Positions 33,660 through 45,866 of a stretch of 64,000 nt of DNA are shown in pieces (position 1 is the first letter of the stretch; every line of letters begins with the position of its first letter). The position numbers and the translations under genes are program-made. Location: contig NC_134096.1 in assembly GCF_000715075.1 (NCBI RefSeq), positions 119,472,698-119,536,697 of the forward strand, read 5' to 3'. The DNA is from Nicotiana tabacum. Lineage: Eukaryota; Streptophyta; Magnoliopsida; Solanales; Solanaceae. A model generated the notes under the pieces. That model saw only the letters and a program-made list of their open reading frames with translations. It had not been told where the DNA came from and did no database searches.

Positions 33660-34040
33660 AAAAATCTTGCATGTTCTCGTAATGCCATGGATGTCGTTCC
33701 AAATTATCCAATGGTAGAGGTATTCAGAAGTCGAGCTCGAATTAGCCATCGATACCATGAAATCGGATTATCTAAAAGGACCTGGCGATTTTAGAAGCTG
33801 GCATAGCTTGGAGGCTCACATGCAATGGCATTGCTGCATACCAAGGGACTAAAGCAGGATTTTCGTAAGCTTGAAGTACAACGTGATATTTCACTTGTTA
33901 TAAGTATTTGGATGCATTGAAGGATGAATATGGTGTACCAAAAATCATGGTGGAATGAGAAGAACAATGGAATGATTCAGCAGGAGGGTAGAATAACTTG
34001 TGTTTTGATGGATCATGAAGAGGAAGATAATGCGTACTGA
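33660..34040 (+). pseudogene. phospholipase A1 3' exon fragment
   Basis: Matches the C-terminal half of the intact lipase at 35505-36089 but lies on the opposite strand. It starts RNAMDVVPNYP (compare [11 protein letters not shown]), continues through the lysine/serine-rich stretch, QRDISLVI and [12 protein letters not shown], and ends near a MDHEEEDNAY-like tail at TGA 34038. It has several frameshifts and stops and no N-terminal exon or nucleophile region. The divergence is well above that of an allele, so it is an old partial duplicate. Confidence 0.85.
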
Positions 34041-34403
34041 TCTATTTATATATATAGTTAAATTAACTTTTACGCACTGATAATGTAAAAATTATTTACA
34101 TAAAAGTCATTTAAATGGTAATTGCAACTAACTTATTTTTTTAGCATTTATTGGTAATCTAAAATAAATGGTAAGTAACCAACCTACTATAACATATTAT
34201 TAAATTATACTAATGGTATAAAAAAATTATTATATAGCTTAAATCTTTTTTCTTTTCAGTTGACCAACTGTAATTTTCTTTCAAATATAATGTAGAAAAT
34301 TATAGCAACTTGTTTATATCTAATTAAGAAACATTTACTTTTTCACTGTGATTGGAGGTGATCTAAAAAGGTTTTGTTTCTACGGTATGATCCAAGGTGC
34401 AAG
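34041..34403. other. AT-rich spacer
   Basis: No gene or element border recognised. Ends in GGTGCAAG, the left target duplication of the next element. Confidence 0.5.
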
Positions 34404-35094
34404 TAGGGGTGGGCATAAAATCCGAAAAATCAAATTTCAAACCGAATCGAATTAATTTGGTATTTCGGTTTCGATTTTTTCGGTATTTCGGTACAGAAAT
34501 TTCGGTATTTCGGTACGGTATTCGGTATTAAGTTTTTGATATTTCGGTATACCGAAATACCGAAATATTTAAGTTCAAGCCCACTTATATTTTTATTTTC
34601 CAGCCCAATAAGCCTAAGCCCAACACCCCAAGTCCCCTAAATCCTAATTCCCTAATCCCTTAGCGGGCCTAGCAATCTCCTTAGGCTTAGAGACTTACCG
34701 ATAGTAGTTTGAGAATTTAAAGAATCACTGTTTTTGGGGAATATACACCATCAATTCCATTTCTCTTCTCTGATTGATTTGGCAATCAAAACAGTGTCAC
34801 CGAACTAATTATTCTTGAAACAATGGCTTTGAATTTTCCTTTGAGTGGTTGAATTCTCAGCAGAAGTCATAAGATATGTTAGGCAATAGGCAATTAGGCA
34901 TAGCATAATCTTGGAAGATTTGAAAGATTTTGGTATAATACCGAAACCATATCGAAACCGAACCAAATAAGAAAATACCGAACCGTATCGAACTATTTTG
35001 GTACGGTATTTGGTATGCACAATTGATATACCGAATATCAAAATATCGAACCGTAATTATTAAATACCGTACCGAAATACCGAACGCCCACCCA
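34404..35094 (+). mobile_element. non-autonomous hAT element with TATTTCGG repeats
   Basis: 691 bp. Starts TAGGGGTGGGCATAAAATCC and ends AATACCGAACGCCCACCCA, giving terminal inverted repeats (GGGTGGGC). 8 bp target duplications GGTGCAAG (34396-34403) and GGTACAAG (35095-35102) differ at one base. Subterminal zones on both sides are arrays of CGGTATTTCGGTA-type words, inverted relative to each other. The interior is unique AT-rich DNA. The minus-strand frame at 34805-35041 is a translation of the word array. Confidence 0.8.
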
Positions 35095-35102
35095 GGTACA
35101 AG

Positions 35103-35504
35103 ATCTGATTGCAGTCATTTAATTCTGATTTGTCGTAAAACTGTTTTAAGATCTTGACCTTTATTGTGTGTTTCAACTTATAAGAAGAAAGTGATCATGT
35201 CTCTCCGTCCCTTTCTTTTTTGTTAAAATGGCATATGGATGATGCAGCCAGCTGTATCGAAGTACGCATTTTAAAAACAGGATTTTACAAATTTTTTCAT
35301 TCTCCAATAAATATATGTCCATTATCCGTTCGTCGAAGCAAGCTAAGGCTGTGGACGCACGAGTAACTTTCATTCCTAATATTAAATGTACCTCGATTTT
35401 TTTTGTTTTTTTTATCTTAACAAGCTAAGGCTATGTTGATACAAATAAGGACGAAATAAAATCAAAATCTCTTATATTGGCTTCTATTTTTCCTTGAAAA
35501 AGAA
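35103..35504. other. 3' flank of the lipase gene
   Basis: Downstream of the lipase stop codon on the minus strand, so it should include its 3' UTR and polyadenylation signals. Nothing else is seen. Confidence 0.5.
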
Positions 35505-37169
35505 CTAAAGATCATCATCTTCATGATCCATTAGAATCCAAGATCCATCTTGCTGTTGAACCATCCCTTTGTTCTTCTCAACCCACCACGATGCTGGTAC
35601 ACCATATTCATCTTTTAACGCGCCTAAATACTTGTTAACAACAGAAATATCGTGTTGCACTTGTAGCTTAAATCCTCCTTTTGATCCTTGCGTTCCAGCC
35701 ACTCCGTGCAAGTAACAGTCCATATTATGCCAACTGCTCTCATCTCCTGGACTTTTTAGATAGGTCGACTTCGTAGTATCAATGTCTAATTGAACACCAA
35801 CATCAGAGTAACCAAGCAATGGGTAGTTTGGAACTATATCTGGGGCATTTCGGACTCTTAGAGTTCGAAGATTTTCGAGTTTGGAGAATGTTTTCTTCAA
35901 ATTTTCATCTCCCACCCTAGGACTTGCAAATAGAAATGCAGTTACTGGAAAGCCCTTGTTAAATCCATTGAAAACCATATCCACTGCATTTAATGTCGCG
36001 ACTGCTGCTCCCATGCTATGCCCTGTTACTGTTATGGTAATTTCCTCATTCTTGTATTGCTCTACCAATCTTTGAACTTCACCGAGCACCTAATTAAAAA
36101 GAGAATCCAAAGATTATTAATACAAGTACGAACTTATTTCCTTTTTGGTTCATTTAAAAAAAATGACTCTTTTTTAATTTTAAAAATAATTTAACATAAA
36201 CTTTCATTTTTACTCGCAACGAGAAGTTTTTATAGCCATACAAATATTCTTCATGTTTAACATAGCCACACAAATATTTTTGCTTGTTTATTAGGACTAT
36301 AAGTTTTAAAAATCTTCATTTTTTTAAAACTTTATACTCAGTCAAATAAGTTCATATTATGAGAGCAGGAGTATTTTTTGTTTTACATGATTAATTAATA
36401 CTTAGAAACTGAATTATTAGCCCTTTAAGCAAACAAAGAAGTCTCATTTCTTGTAAGAGGAAGATGAATTTACCTGGTTTCTTGCACTAGCCTTACTGAA
36501 TGGTGATCGTGAATCATTAGAAGTATAAACGGAATACCAACCGTGATGAACTTTAGGAATAGATTTTTGATGACCAAAGATTTCAGGGGCAGAGACTTGA
36601 ATAAAATCAAAATCGTTAAACCATTCCATAGTCTGTACACTTCCTCTCCAAGAAATTACTATATCCCTCCTTCCTAATGCGACTTCCCCTTCATCAGTAG
36701 CAACAGCAACAAAACCAACCCAATTTGACTCCTTGCTCCAAGCTTCCCTTGACAAAGATTTTATGATCAATGCTTCTGGAACTTGGACAGATGATGTCGC
36801 GTAAATATATTTGGTCACCTCATATTTGAAAGGATTGGACATCTCAATCCCAACTTGAGATAAGAGGTTCTTTTTTGAGTATCTGCAACTTCCTGCATAC
36901 TTTGATATTTTGTTGGTGTTAAAGGCGTCTCGAGTTGCTTGTGCCATTCCTCCATAGTGAATGATGTATCGGCGAAGATCATTGTCTAATGGATCTAATA
37001 AGCCTTCCCAACTGTTATTCCCACTAAGAAACCTCCATCTTTCTGCTATATTGCCCATATCCAGGTCTGCACTTTGCATCTTCTCTAAATTGAAAAGGAG
37101 AAGAAGAAAACAAAAGGAGAAAATAGGACTTTGCATCTTCTCTATTGGTTTTTTCTTACTCTGGAACAT
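35505..37169 (-). CDS. phospholipase A1-II type class III lipase, two exons
   Basis: Minus strand. Exon 1 37169-36474 and exon 2 36089-35505, one GT-AG intron in phase 0, giving up to 426 aa. The body starts [22 protein letters not shown] and has [27 protein letters not shown], then in exon 2 the nucleophile elbow GHSMG (Ser257), Asp316 in PDIVPNYP, and His360 in WHNMDCYLH as probable third triad member. This matches the plant DAD1-like/PLA1-II family (acyl hydrolysis at the sn-1 position of glycerolipids, usually cytosolic or without plastid targeting). The first Met gives an unusual leader with a hydrophobic run ([13 protein letters not shown]). Met31 gives a start typical of the family (about 396 aa), so the true start is open. 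A 17 bp direct repeat (37071-37087 and 37128-37144) encodes both EKMQS copies. A partial inverted paralog lies at 33660-34040. Confidence 0.88.
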
Positions 37170-38019
37170 GTTCCTCTCCTGTGGTATGTCCGTTAGTTAT
37201 TCTTCTATTTAAATACCCTCTCCTATAGGTTGGGAAAACGTGTCGTTTAACTTCCTTGCTTTTATGAATTTTACAAAAATGAGTACCGTTTTTGGGTCAT
37301 ACTCCAGAATACGGCCGGCCATACCATTGAAAGTTCTGATTTATATCCGTTTTCGAAAAAACATCTTGCAATATTTAAATTTTAATTTGAATGATTCCTT
37401 AACTTTTTAAGGCATTAGTACTGCAGATCTAACACTTGAATACTTAAATCTCACATGATTTTTGACCAAACATTATAAATGTTCTTCAGGTTTCAAATGA
37501 TATTGTACAACTAATATACTTATTAGTTTAATTTTACTTGTTATAACAGATTAAATTCTTTTTACTCCATCCAAATATAAAAGTTAAACTAGTCTAAATC
37601 AATGATATTGAAAGTTATTTGGTGCAATAGTTTCGTGTTTTCGAATTGTATAGGCGAATCCTTCCCACTATTTCCTTTTCATTTTTCCAGTGTTCACATC
37701 TGATAGCCTTTTTCCGTCTGGATAAAGATTATATCAATCATTTAGCTTGAGAATTTCGGCTTTTGCCTTTTGTATTTCCATTCCACACTCAGGCTGTCAT
37801 GCCGACATTATTAACCAATTTTAAACAGAAATTTCTCTCATTTCTTTTCGTCTAAATTTTCACTCAAACATATAAACTCCTAATTTTTGTACCTCTTTAT
37901 TTTTCTGTTAGTTTTCCTCTTTATCCATCCAATTTTCTCGAAAGGACCTAAAAGATACCGGAAAGAAAAGATTGTAAAAAAGAGGAAGGGTTAAAATTTT
38001 CTGCATTAAGTCAAACAGA
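37170..38019. other. lipase upstream region
   Basis: AT-rich sequence that should contain the promoter of the minus-strand lipase; TATTTAAAT at 37205-37213 could serve as a TATA-like box about 40 bp before the first ATG. No gene seen. A minus-strand frame at 37908-38168 is not supported. Confidence 0.45.
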
Positions 38020-38300
38020 CAACGTGGTGGTTGGATGATTGGATCAAATAATAGTAACCAATGGGAAAAAGAATGGGAAATGCTTGCCATTTTCACAAGA
38101 CAAGACAAGAATTCCCATATGTTTGTCAATCTAGTATCTTCTTCTGCATGTTTATTGATTGTGGCCATTGCTCAATGTTGTTTTTGTGCAATGAACGTCA
38201 CTACGTTCACATTTAAAATTCTTTGCTCAATAATCTCTACTTTGATTTTTAAGAAAAGTTAAAAGTTCTTCAACGCTAGTCAACGTCATGATCCATGGAG
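38020..38300 (+). repeat. dispersed repeat, copy 2
   Basis: Plus-strand counterpart of the block at 706-960 (shared ACAACGTGGTG, TGCTTGCCATTTTCACAAG, GAACGTCACTA and AGTTCTTCAACGCTAGTCA landmarks). The copies differ by many substitutions and indels. No clear terminal repeats or target duplication. Confidence 0.45.
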
Positions 38301-38505
38301 GTGGGGTGGCAAGTTTGTCATTGCTTCGAAGCATATATAGTTGCTTATACATTAGAGTATCCAATGATATATTAAGCTCCAAACTTTTTTGTGTTTGAGT
38401 ATTTTTTTCTTTTTCAGAAAGAACAATTTTCTGTTACACATAAAAACAAGAAATATGGAAACAATTTCAAAGAATTGGAGTACAAAATGACTTATATTTC
38501 ATCTT

Positions 38506-39097
38506 TGTATACGGTTAAAACCGATCCTCGGTCATGAAGATCGATCGAGGATGGCATTTCAATCAAGGGGTATCTTCACGGAGACCCCGAACGAATTCCG
38601 AGATGGGGGTGTCGAGCTCGGGGCGTACGAATCGACCGAGGTAACATCGACCGATACAAGTCCCGAACATCGATGCCCGAAATTGATCACCTAGCTCGAA
38701 ACCAAGGCCGAGGTTCCGATCCGATACCGAGCTCGAGTCGGTATCGAGTTCGCAGACAAAAAACTGTTACAACCGCACCAAAGGAGAGAATCTCTCTGGG
38801 AATTAAGGAGGAGACACACCATCATGGGTCCTCCACTAGTAGTATTATTCCATCATGTTGCTATAGATAAAGTAGTGATCCTTGGCTATAAAAGGCAAGA
38901 TAGATTGTAATAGAAGGCACCTTCGTTGGGATTAAGAATTCATTGTGTTTATCTTTCTAAAGCTCACTAAATATCTTTATTCATCATCTTCTATTTTTGC
39001 ACCATAAATACGTGTATTATTATTTTCAGATCAAAGGAATCTACTTGCCCTTAGAACCATACATAAATTCAACGTTATCCGATTTTTCGGGTAAACA
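38506..39097 (+). repeat. TatP 5' LTR
   Basis: Begins TGTATACGGTTAAAACCG and ends TTTTTCGGGTAAACA. The TGTATACGG and CGGGTAAACA ends are shared with TatD. It contains words of the CTCGAGTCGG/TATCGAG type. Promoter and polyadenylation signals should lie here; CTATAAAAGG near 38889 is a probable TATA box for the gag-pol transcript. Confidence 0.9.
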
Positions 39098-39100
39098 GTT

Positions 39101-39117
39101 TGGTGCCCACCGTGGGG
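39101..39117 (+). other. TatP primer-binding site
   Basis: TGGTGCCCACCGTGGGG, three bases after the LTR, one base different from TatD. Confidence 0.8.
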
Positions 39118-39185
39118 CTAAGGATAACAAGTGATTATTTGATACAAATATACAGTACACTCCAGCTTACACCTTCATACCAGCT

Positions 39186-41001
39186 ATGGCTCCGCCAATC
39201 GACCTCGAAGCCGGCCTTCAGGATGAAACCAACAACTTGGTGCCCGTGGCCGAAAGGCTACCCAACAACGGCAACGAGGCTCGAATCGAGGAACCCGAAA
39301 TTCGAGCCGAAGTACCAGTAGATATCAATTCACGAATAGCTATAGAAGCGAATCAACGTTCCGAGCAGGAAAAAAGCGTTCAGGGTGGCGCTCGACCCAT
39401 AGCCCGAGACACCCACAGCACGGGGGATATCGGGGTCAGCTTGCGTATGATTTTCGAAATGCTACAAGCCCAACAAGTAGCGATAGCTCAGTTGCAGAGC
39501 CAAACTCATATGCGAAGTAATCCAAACTCCAATCCACTTCTTCGAGAAGTAACCCAGAACGGAGCCTGACACAGTGAAACCGAACGAGCGAAAATCAGGA
39601 ACCGCTCCTGAAATTGCTAAACTGCTCGAGGAACTCACAAAACGAGTCGAAGCCAACGACAAAAAATTCGAAACATATGATGCTAGGATCGATCAGATCC
39701 CGGGGGCTCCGCCCATGATGAAAGGGCTGGATTCGAAGAAATTCTTACAAAAGCCTTTTCCATCGAGCGCGGCCCCAAAACCGATCCCAAAAAAGTTCCG
39801 TATGCCCGTAATTCCCAAATATAACGGTACGACCGATCCTAACGAACATCTCACCTCCTATACATGTGCCATCAAAGGCAACGATTTGGAAGACGATGAG
39901 ATCGAGTCCGTATTATTGAAAAAGTTCGGAGAGACCCTTGCAAAAGGAGCAATGATCTGGTATCACAACTTGCCACCGAATTCTATCGATTCTTTTGCCA
40001 CGTTAGCAGATTCGTTCGTAAAAGCACATGCTGGTGCCATAAAGGTCACAACGAGGAAATCGGATCTATTCAAAGTAAAACAAAGGGGTGATGAAATACT
40101 GAGGGAATTCGTATCCCGGTTTCAAATGGAACGCATAGATTTGCCACCAGTCACGGAAGACTGGGCCGTACAAGCTTTCACCCAAGGGTTGAACGGACTG
40201 AGTTCGACAGCATCACGTCGGTTGAAACAAAGCTTGATCGAATACCCTGCAATAACTTGGACGGATATACACAATCGGTATCAATCGAAAATCAGGGTCG
40301 AAGATGATCAATTGGAATTTCCGTATGAACCCACGCGTCAGAACCGCGCAACCACTAAAATTCTGAAGGAAACCAACAGAGAACAAAGGTCAAACAGAGA
40401 CCGACACCAGCCGTACGTTGCAGATCGGGTGAACCATGGTTCGGCACATGACACAGTTAGGAATAACCGCAGGTATGATCGGGGGCAAAATTCTCGGGGA
40501 CTTATGAGCAAGAGAGGCTTTGATAAATATGCCGATCCTATAGAAGTTCCTCGATTATCGGAATATAACTTCAACATCGATGCATCCGCGATCGTATCGG
40601 CTATCGGACGCATCAAAGATACAAGATGGCCTCGACCCATGCAGACCGATCCGGCCCAAAGGAATCCCAATCAAATATGCGAGTATCATGGCACCCATGG
40701 TCACAAAATGGAAGAATGCAGACAATTAAGAGAGGAAGTAGCCCGCTTGTTTAACAAAGGGCACCTTAGGGAATTTTTGAGTGATAGGGCGAAGAACCAT
40801 TTTAAAAACAAGGACTTTGGCAAGCAAAACGAAGAAGAAGAACCACAGCACATCATTCACATGATCATCGGCGGCGTCGATACCCCTCAGGGACCTATGC
40901 TCAAACGCGCTAAAACGTCGATTGTGAGGGAAAAACGATCTCGAATTCAAGATTACACTCCCTCAGGGGCTTTATCGTTCAATGATGAAGATACCGAGTG
41001 A
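39186..41001 (+). pseudogene. TatP gag
   Basis: Starts MAPPIDLEAGLQDETNN at 39186. A net frameshift near 39545-39575, where TatD unit a has four extra bases, moves the rest into the frame beginning at 39574, which is then open to 41001. Capsid: RMPVIPKYNGTTDPNEHLTSY, AMIWYHNLPPNSIDSFATLADSFVKAHAG, EILREFVSRFQMER. Knuckle: CEYHGTHGHKMEEC, a complete CxxH..H..C form. TGA at 40999 separates it from the protease in the same frame; TatD has Gly there (DEDTEG). Gag would form the particle. Confidence 0.88.
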
Positions 41002-41508
41002 ATCATCCAACCCCATAACGATGCACTGGTAATATCCGTACTCATGAATAAAATTAAAATTAAGCGTGTGTTAATTGATCCAGGTAGCTCGGCCAATATC
41101 ATCCGATCGAAGGTCGTAAAACAACTCGGCCTACAAAACCGGGTCGTATCCGCAACTTTGGTTTTAAACGGATTCAATATGGCATGCGAAACCACCAAAG
41201 GCGAGATAACCCTACCGATAAATGTCGCCAGAACAATTCAGGAAACAAAGTTTCACGTGATCGAAGGCGATATGAGATATAACGCCCTTTTCGGAAGGCC
41301 GTGGATCCACAACATGAGAGCTGTACCTTCGACCCTACACCAGGTCCTCAAATTCCCAACACCGACAGGTGTCAAAATAGTGTACGGAGAACAACCAGCC
41401 GCAAAGGAAATGTTCTCCATCGAAGAAGCAAAACCAACATCTTCGTCTTCACCAATGAATGGATCGGGTTCAAAAGGAGGCACAATCGAAGACCGGAACG
41501 CCAAATAG
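41002..41508 (+). pseudogene. TatP aspartic protease region
   Basis: Same frame as gag and pol. Active site VLIDPGSSANIIRSKVVKQLG at about 41074-41136, then GFNMACETTKGEITLPINVA, FHVIEGDMRYNALFGRPWIHNM. Ends at TAG 41506, likely a former CAG. The start of this segment, lost by the TGA at 40999, still reads IIQPHNDALVISVLMNK. Confidence 0.85.
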
Positions 41509-44500
41509 CAACCAAAGACATCGGCCCCGACCCAGCCGGATAAACAGAGCATCGAAGAAGACAATGATCAGTGGATCCCTCGATCCTTCGTGACCCCCGA
41601 TGACTCCGATGCCACCGAATCAACTATTGAGGAATTGGAGCAAATAATTTTGATCGATCACTGGCCCGAACGAAAGGTATACCTGGGAAGGGGTTTGAAA
41701 CCCGAACTCAAGAAGAAAATCATTCAATTTCTTATCGATAACATCGATTGCTTTGCTTGGTCCCATTTAGATATAACAGGAATCCCGCCGGACATAACGA
41801 CACATCGACTAAGTGTGTCCCCTAGATTCAGACCGGTGAAGAAAAAAAGAAGACCCCAATCGAAGGTGAAGCACGTATTCATAAAAGATGAGGTAACTAA
41901 ACTGCTCAAAATAGGATCCATTAGAGAGGTAAAATACCCCGAATGGTTATCCAATGTGGTCGTAGTGCCTAAAAAGGGAAACAAACTTAGAATGTGTATA
42001 GACTACAAAGACTTGAACAAAGCATGCCCCAAAGATTCTTATCCACTGCCCAACATCGATCACTTGATCGATGCCACGGCCGGCCACGAGATCCTTACCT
42101 TTCTCGATGCCTATTCCGGGTATAATCAAATCCAGATGAACCCGGAAGACCAGGAAAAGACTTCGTTCGTGACATATTGTTATAACGTAATGCCCTTCGG
42201 GCTAAAAAATGCAGGAGCTACTCATCAACACCTAGTAAATAGAATGTTCGAAGAACAAATAGGTAAATCAATGGAAGTCTATATTGATGACATGCTAGTC
42301 AAGTCCCTGCGCGCAGAGGACCATTTGACCCATTTGCTGGAAACATTCGATATCCTGAGGAAATACAATATGAGGCTCAACCCCGAAAAATGTGCTTTCG
42401 GAGTCAGCTCGGGTAAGTTCCTCGGCTTCATGGTGTCAAATCGGGGAATCGAGATTAACCCAGACAAAATCAAGGCCATTGAAGACATCACCATCGTGAA
42501 CAGCGTGAAAGCTGTACAAAGGTTAACAGGAAGAATAGCAGCCTTAGGCCGATTCATTTCGAGATCATCAGATCGAAGCCACAAATTTTTCTCTCTACTC
42601 AAAAAGAAGAACGACTTCGCTTGGACACCGGAATGCCAACTAGCATTACAAGAACTGAAACGATATCTATCGAACCCACCACTGCTGCACACTCCAAAAA
42701 TCGGCGAAAAACTTTACCTATACTTGGCAGTATCAGAAGTCACCATAAGCAGTGTCCTGGTTCGAGAAGAGGAAGGTATGCAATTTCCTGTTTACTACGT
42801 AAGTCGGACCTTAGGGGAAGCGGAAACTAGATATCCGCACTTGGAAAAATTGGCGCTTGCACTGGTTAGCGCCTCTAGGAAGTTACGACCGTACTTCCAA
42901 TGCCACCCCATAAGCGTATTAACTACCTGCCCACTTCGTAGTATTTTACATAGGCCTGAACTATCGGGCCGATTGGCCAAATGGGCCATCGAACTCAGCA
43001 GGTATGATATCGAATATCGACCTCGAGCGGCCATCAAGTCTCAAATTTTGGCAGACTTCGTGGCCAATTTCACGCCGACCCTCGTACCCGAAGTCGAAAG
43101 AGAACTACTGTTAAAATCAAATTTATCGACGAGGGCATGGATCCTCTTTATGGACGGAGCTTCGAACGTAAAGGGGTCCGGGCTAGGCATAGTTTTGAAA
43201 TCTCCCACGGGTAACATTATTAGGCAAGCTATTAAAACTATCAGGTTAACTAACAACGAGGCTGAGTATGAAGCCATAATTGCAGGTCTCGAGCTAGCTA
43301 GAAATTTGGGAGCGGAGGTCGTTGAGGCCAACTACGACTCTTTGCTAGTGGTGAGTCAAGTAAACAAAACCTTCAAAGTCCGAGAAGGCAGAATCCAAAG
43401 GTATTTGGACAAACTGCTTATCACTTTGAACCATTTCAAACAATGGAGTCTACGACATGTTCCACGAGAACAGAATAATGAGGCCGATGCGCTTGCTAAT
43501 TTGGGATCATCGGTCGAGGTGAATGATTTGAACTCGGAAACTGTCGTTCAACTTTCAAGGTCTGTAATCGAAGAAGGGCACGCCGAAATAAATTCTACTA
43601 GCTTAACCTGGGATTGGAGAAACAAGTATATTGAATACTTAAAAAACGGAAAGCTCTCTTCAAACCACAAAGAGTCCAGGACCCTTCGAACTAAAGCTGC
43701 TCGATTTACTTTGGCTGCGGACAGAATGTTATATCGAAGAACATTCGATGGACCGATGGCGGTATGCATAGGTCCGGGAGATACCAATTACATCCTCCGG
43801 GAAGTACACGAGGGCACTTGTGGCAATCACTCCGGTGCCGACATGTTAGTTCAAAAAGTGATCATAGCAGTGTATTATTGGATCAATATGGGCAAAGATG
43901 CAAAAGAATTTGTTCGTAAATGCGATAAATGTCAAAGGTTTGCTCCAATGATCCATCAGCCCGGAGAACAGCTTCACTCGGTCCTATCGCCATGTCCATT
44001 CATGAAATGGGGAATGGACATCGTCGGCCCCCTACCATCGACCCCAGGTAAAGCCAGATTTATTTTGTTTATGACTGACTATTTTTCTAAATGGGTTGAA
44101 GTGCAGGCGTTCGAGAAATTAAGAGAAAAAGAGGTTATCGACTTTTTGTGGGATCATATAGTATGCCGATTAGGGATACCATCCGAAATAGTATGTGATA
44201 ATGGGAAGCAATTCAGTGGCAGCAAAATCACAAAATTCTTCGAAGACCACAAAATAAGAAGGATACTAGTAACCCCATACCACCCCAGCGGAAACGGACA
44301 AGCCGAATCAACAAACAAAATTATTCTTCAAAACCTGAAGAAGAGATTGAATGACGCTAAGGGAAAATGGAGAGAAATCCTGCCCGAAGTCCTTTGGGCA
44401 TACCAAACAACATCGAAATCCAGTACAGGGGAGACCCCATTCTCCTTAGTATATGGCTTCGAAGCATTAATACCAGTCGAAGTCGGAGAGCCTAGTCCCA

Positions 44501-44853
44501 GATTTCGATTCATGACGGAAGAATCAAATAACGAGGCTATGAACACCAGCCTTGAATTATCGGATGAAGGACGAGAAGCTTCCCTCATCTGGTTGGCCGC
44601 ACAAAAGCAATGAATCGAAAGGTATTACAATCGAAGAACTAAACTTCGCCACTTCAATCCAGGGGACTTGGTGTTAAGGAAAGTCACCATCAATACTCGG
44701 AATCCAAACGAAGGAAAATTAGGACCAAATTGGGAAGGGCCGTACCAGGTGCTTGAGAACTTTGGGAAAGGATCGTACAGGCTCAGCATCATAAACGGCA
44801 AACAGCTATCAAGCAGTTGGAATGTATCACATCTAAAACGGTACTACTGCTAA
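41509..44853 (+). pseudogene. TatP RT, dual RNase H and integrase (pol)
   Basis: Open from 41509 to TGA 44611 and then readable to TAA 44851, all in the gag frame. Numbered from ATG 41590: RT with YIDDM (Asp233, Asp234) intact, but a 4-codon deletion just before YCYNVMPFG relative to both TatD units. First RNase H at about 370-490. Archaeal-type RNase H with Asp522 (LFMDGAS), Glu in NNEAEYEA, Asp in NYDSLLV and Asp in NEADALAN. Integrase with HHCC zinc part (EGTCGNH to CDKCQRF) and catalytic Asp810, Asp870, Glu906, spaced D,D35E. The tail GPYQVLENFGKGSYRLSI to LKRYYC follows the TGA, which fits CGA to TGA. It would copy and insert the element, but the deletion and stops make activity unlikely. 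Confidence 0.9.
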
Positions 44854-45253
44854 GGTCCGACCTTTCCCATATTTATTCAACTGTCCAGTACAGAAGTTCG
44901 AACAAAGAACAGAAGTATTCTTTTACTCAAAAGCACGTGCTGCACTCTTTTTTCCTTAGACCGGTTTTTTCCCAAAAGGGTTTTTTGCGGCAAGGTTTTC
45001 AATGAGGCAACCATCGATCGTGCTGCGCTTTCAAAACAGTATCCGAAGCTTTCGACCCTTAGCCCGAACGGCCTCGAATACCGGGGGGCACCAGGGCCTC
45101 AAATACATCGAGTTCAGATGCAACAAAGTTTTCTCACAATAATAGAGGAAAAATTGTAAGAGCCAAAATGGTCAAAATGAACCATGCTCATATTAGATTG
45201 CACCAAAACATATGTACATTGACTTGAGATTTATTATGCAACAGAATTAACGA

Positions 45254-45690
45254 TCACTCGAATATTAAGCCTACGGGCTACCACATTATCTCGAGTTCGA
45301 AATAAACAAGCCTACGGGCTACTTCTATATCAAATTCGAAATACTCAGTCGACCGTTGAGCCTATGGGTTACTTCAACATCGAGTTCGAAATAATCACTC
45401 GAATATTAAAGCCTACGGGCTTCCACATTATCTCGAGTTCAAAATAATCACTCGAATATTAAGCCTACGGGCTTTTACATTATCTCGAGTTCGAAATAAT
45501 CACTCAAATATTAAGCCTACGGGCTACCACATTATCTTGAGTTCAAAATAAACACTCGAATTTTAAGCCTACGGGCCACTTCTATATCAAGTTCGAAATA
45601 CTCAGTCAACCATTGAGCCTACGGGTCACTTCTACATCGAGTTCGACACTCAAATATTAAAGCCTACGGGCTGCCGAGTTCGAACAAGGA
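45254..45690 (+). repeat. TatP 3' minisatellite, about 48-50 bp monomers
   Basis: About nine units of the pattern CACTCGAATATTAAGCCTACGGGCTACCACATTATCTCGAGTTCGAAATAA, here described by its boxes: AAGCCTACGGGCTA, then TCGAGTTCGAAATAA, then CACTCGAATATT. The same boxes in the same order make up the TatD repeat when read in the element's own orientation, so the array is an inherited part of both elements. Confidence 0.85.
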
Positions 45691-45866
45691 CCCAATCGAA
45701 TTTGAAACATTGAAAAAGCTACGTTTACTCAGAGTTTACGTTAACCACCACATTATCATCAACTCAACAAGCAAAACGTCACTCCAAATCTGATCGATCA
45801 AAATCAACCTTGTTATATATACAAAATTGCCTAAGTAATTAATTTACAGATAATGAGAATTAGACT

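Noticed and set aside
37088..37127. Short GT...TTTAG pyrimidine-rich stretch in lipase exon 1 read as an intron
   Set aside because: It would be about 50 nt or less, below the usual plant minimum, and the frame is open through it.
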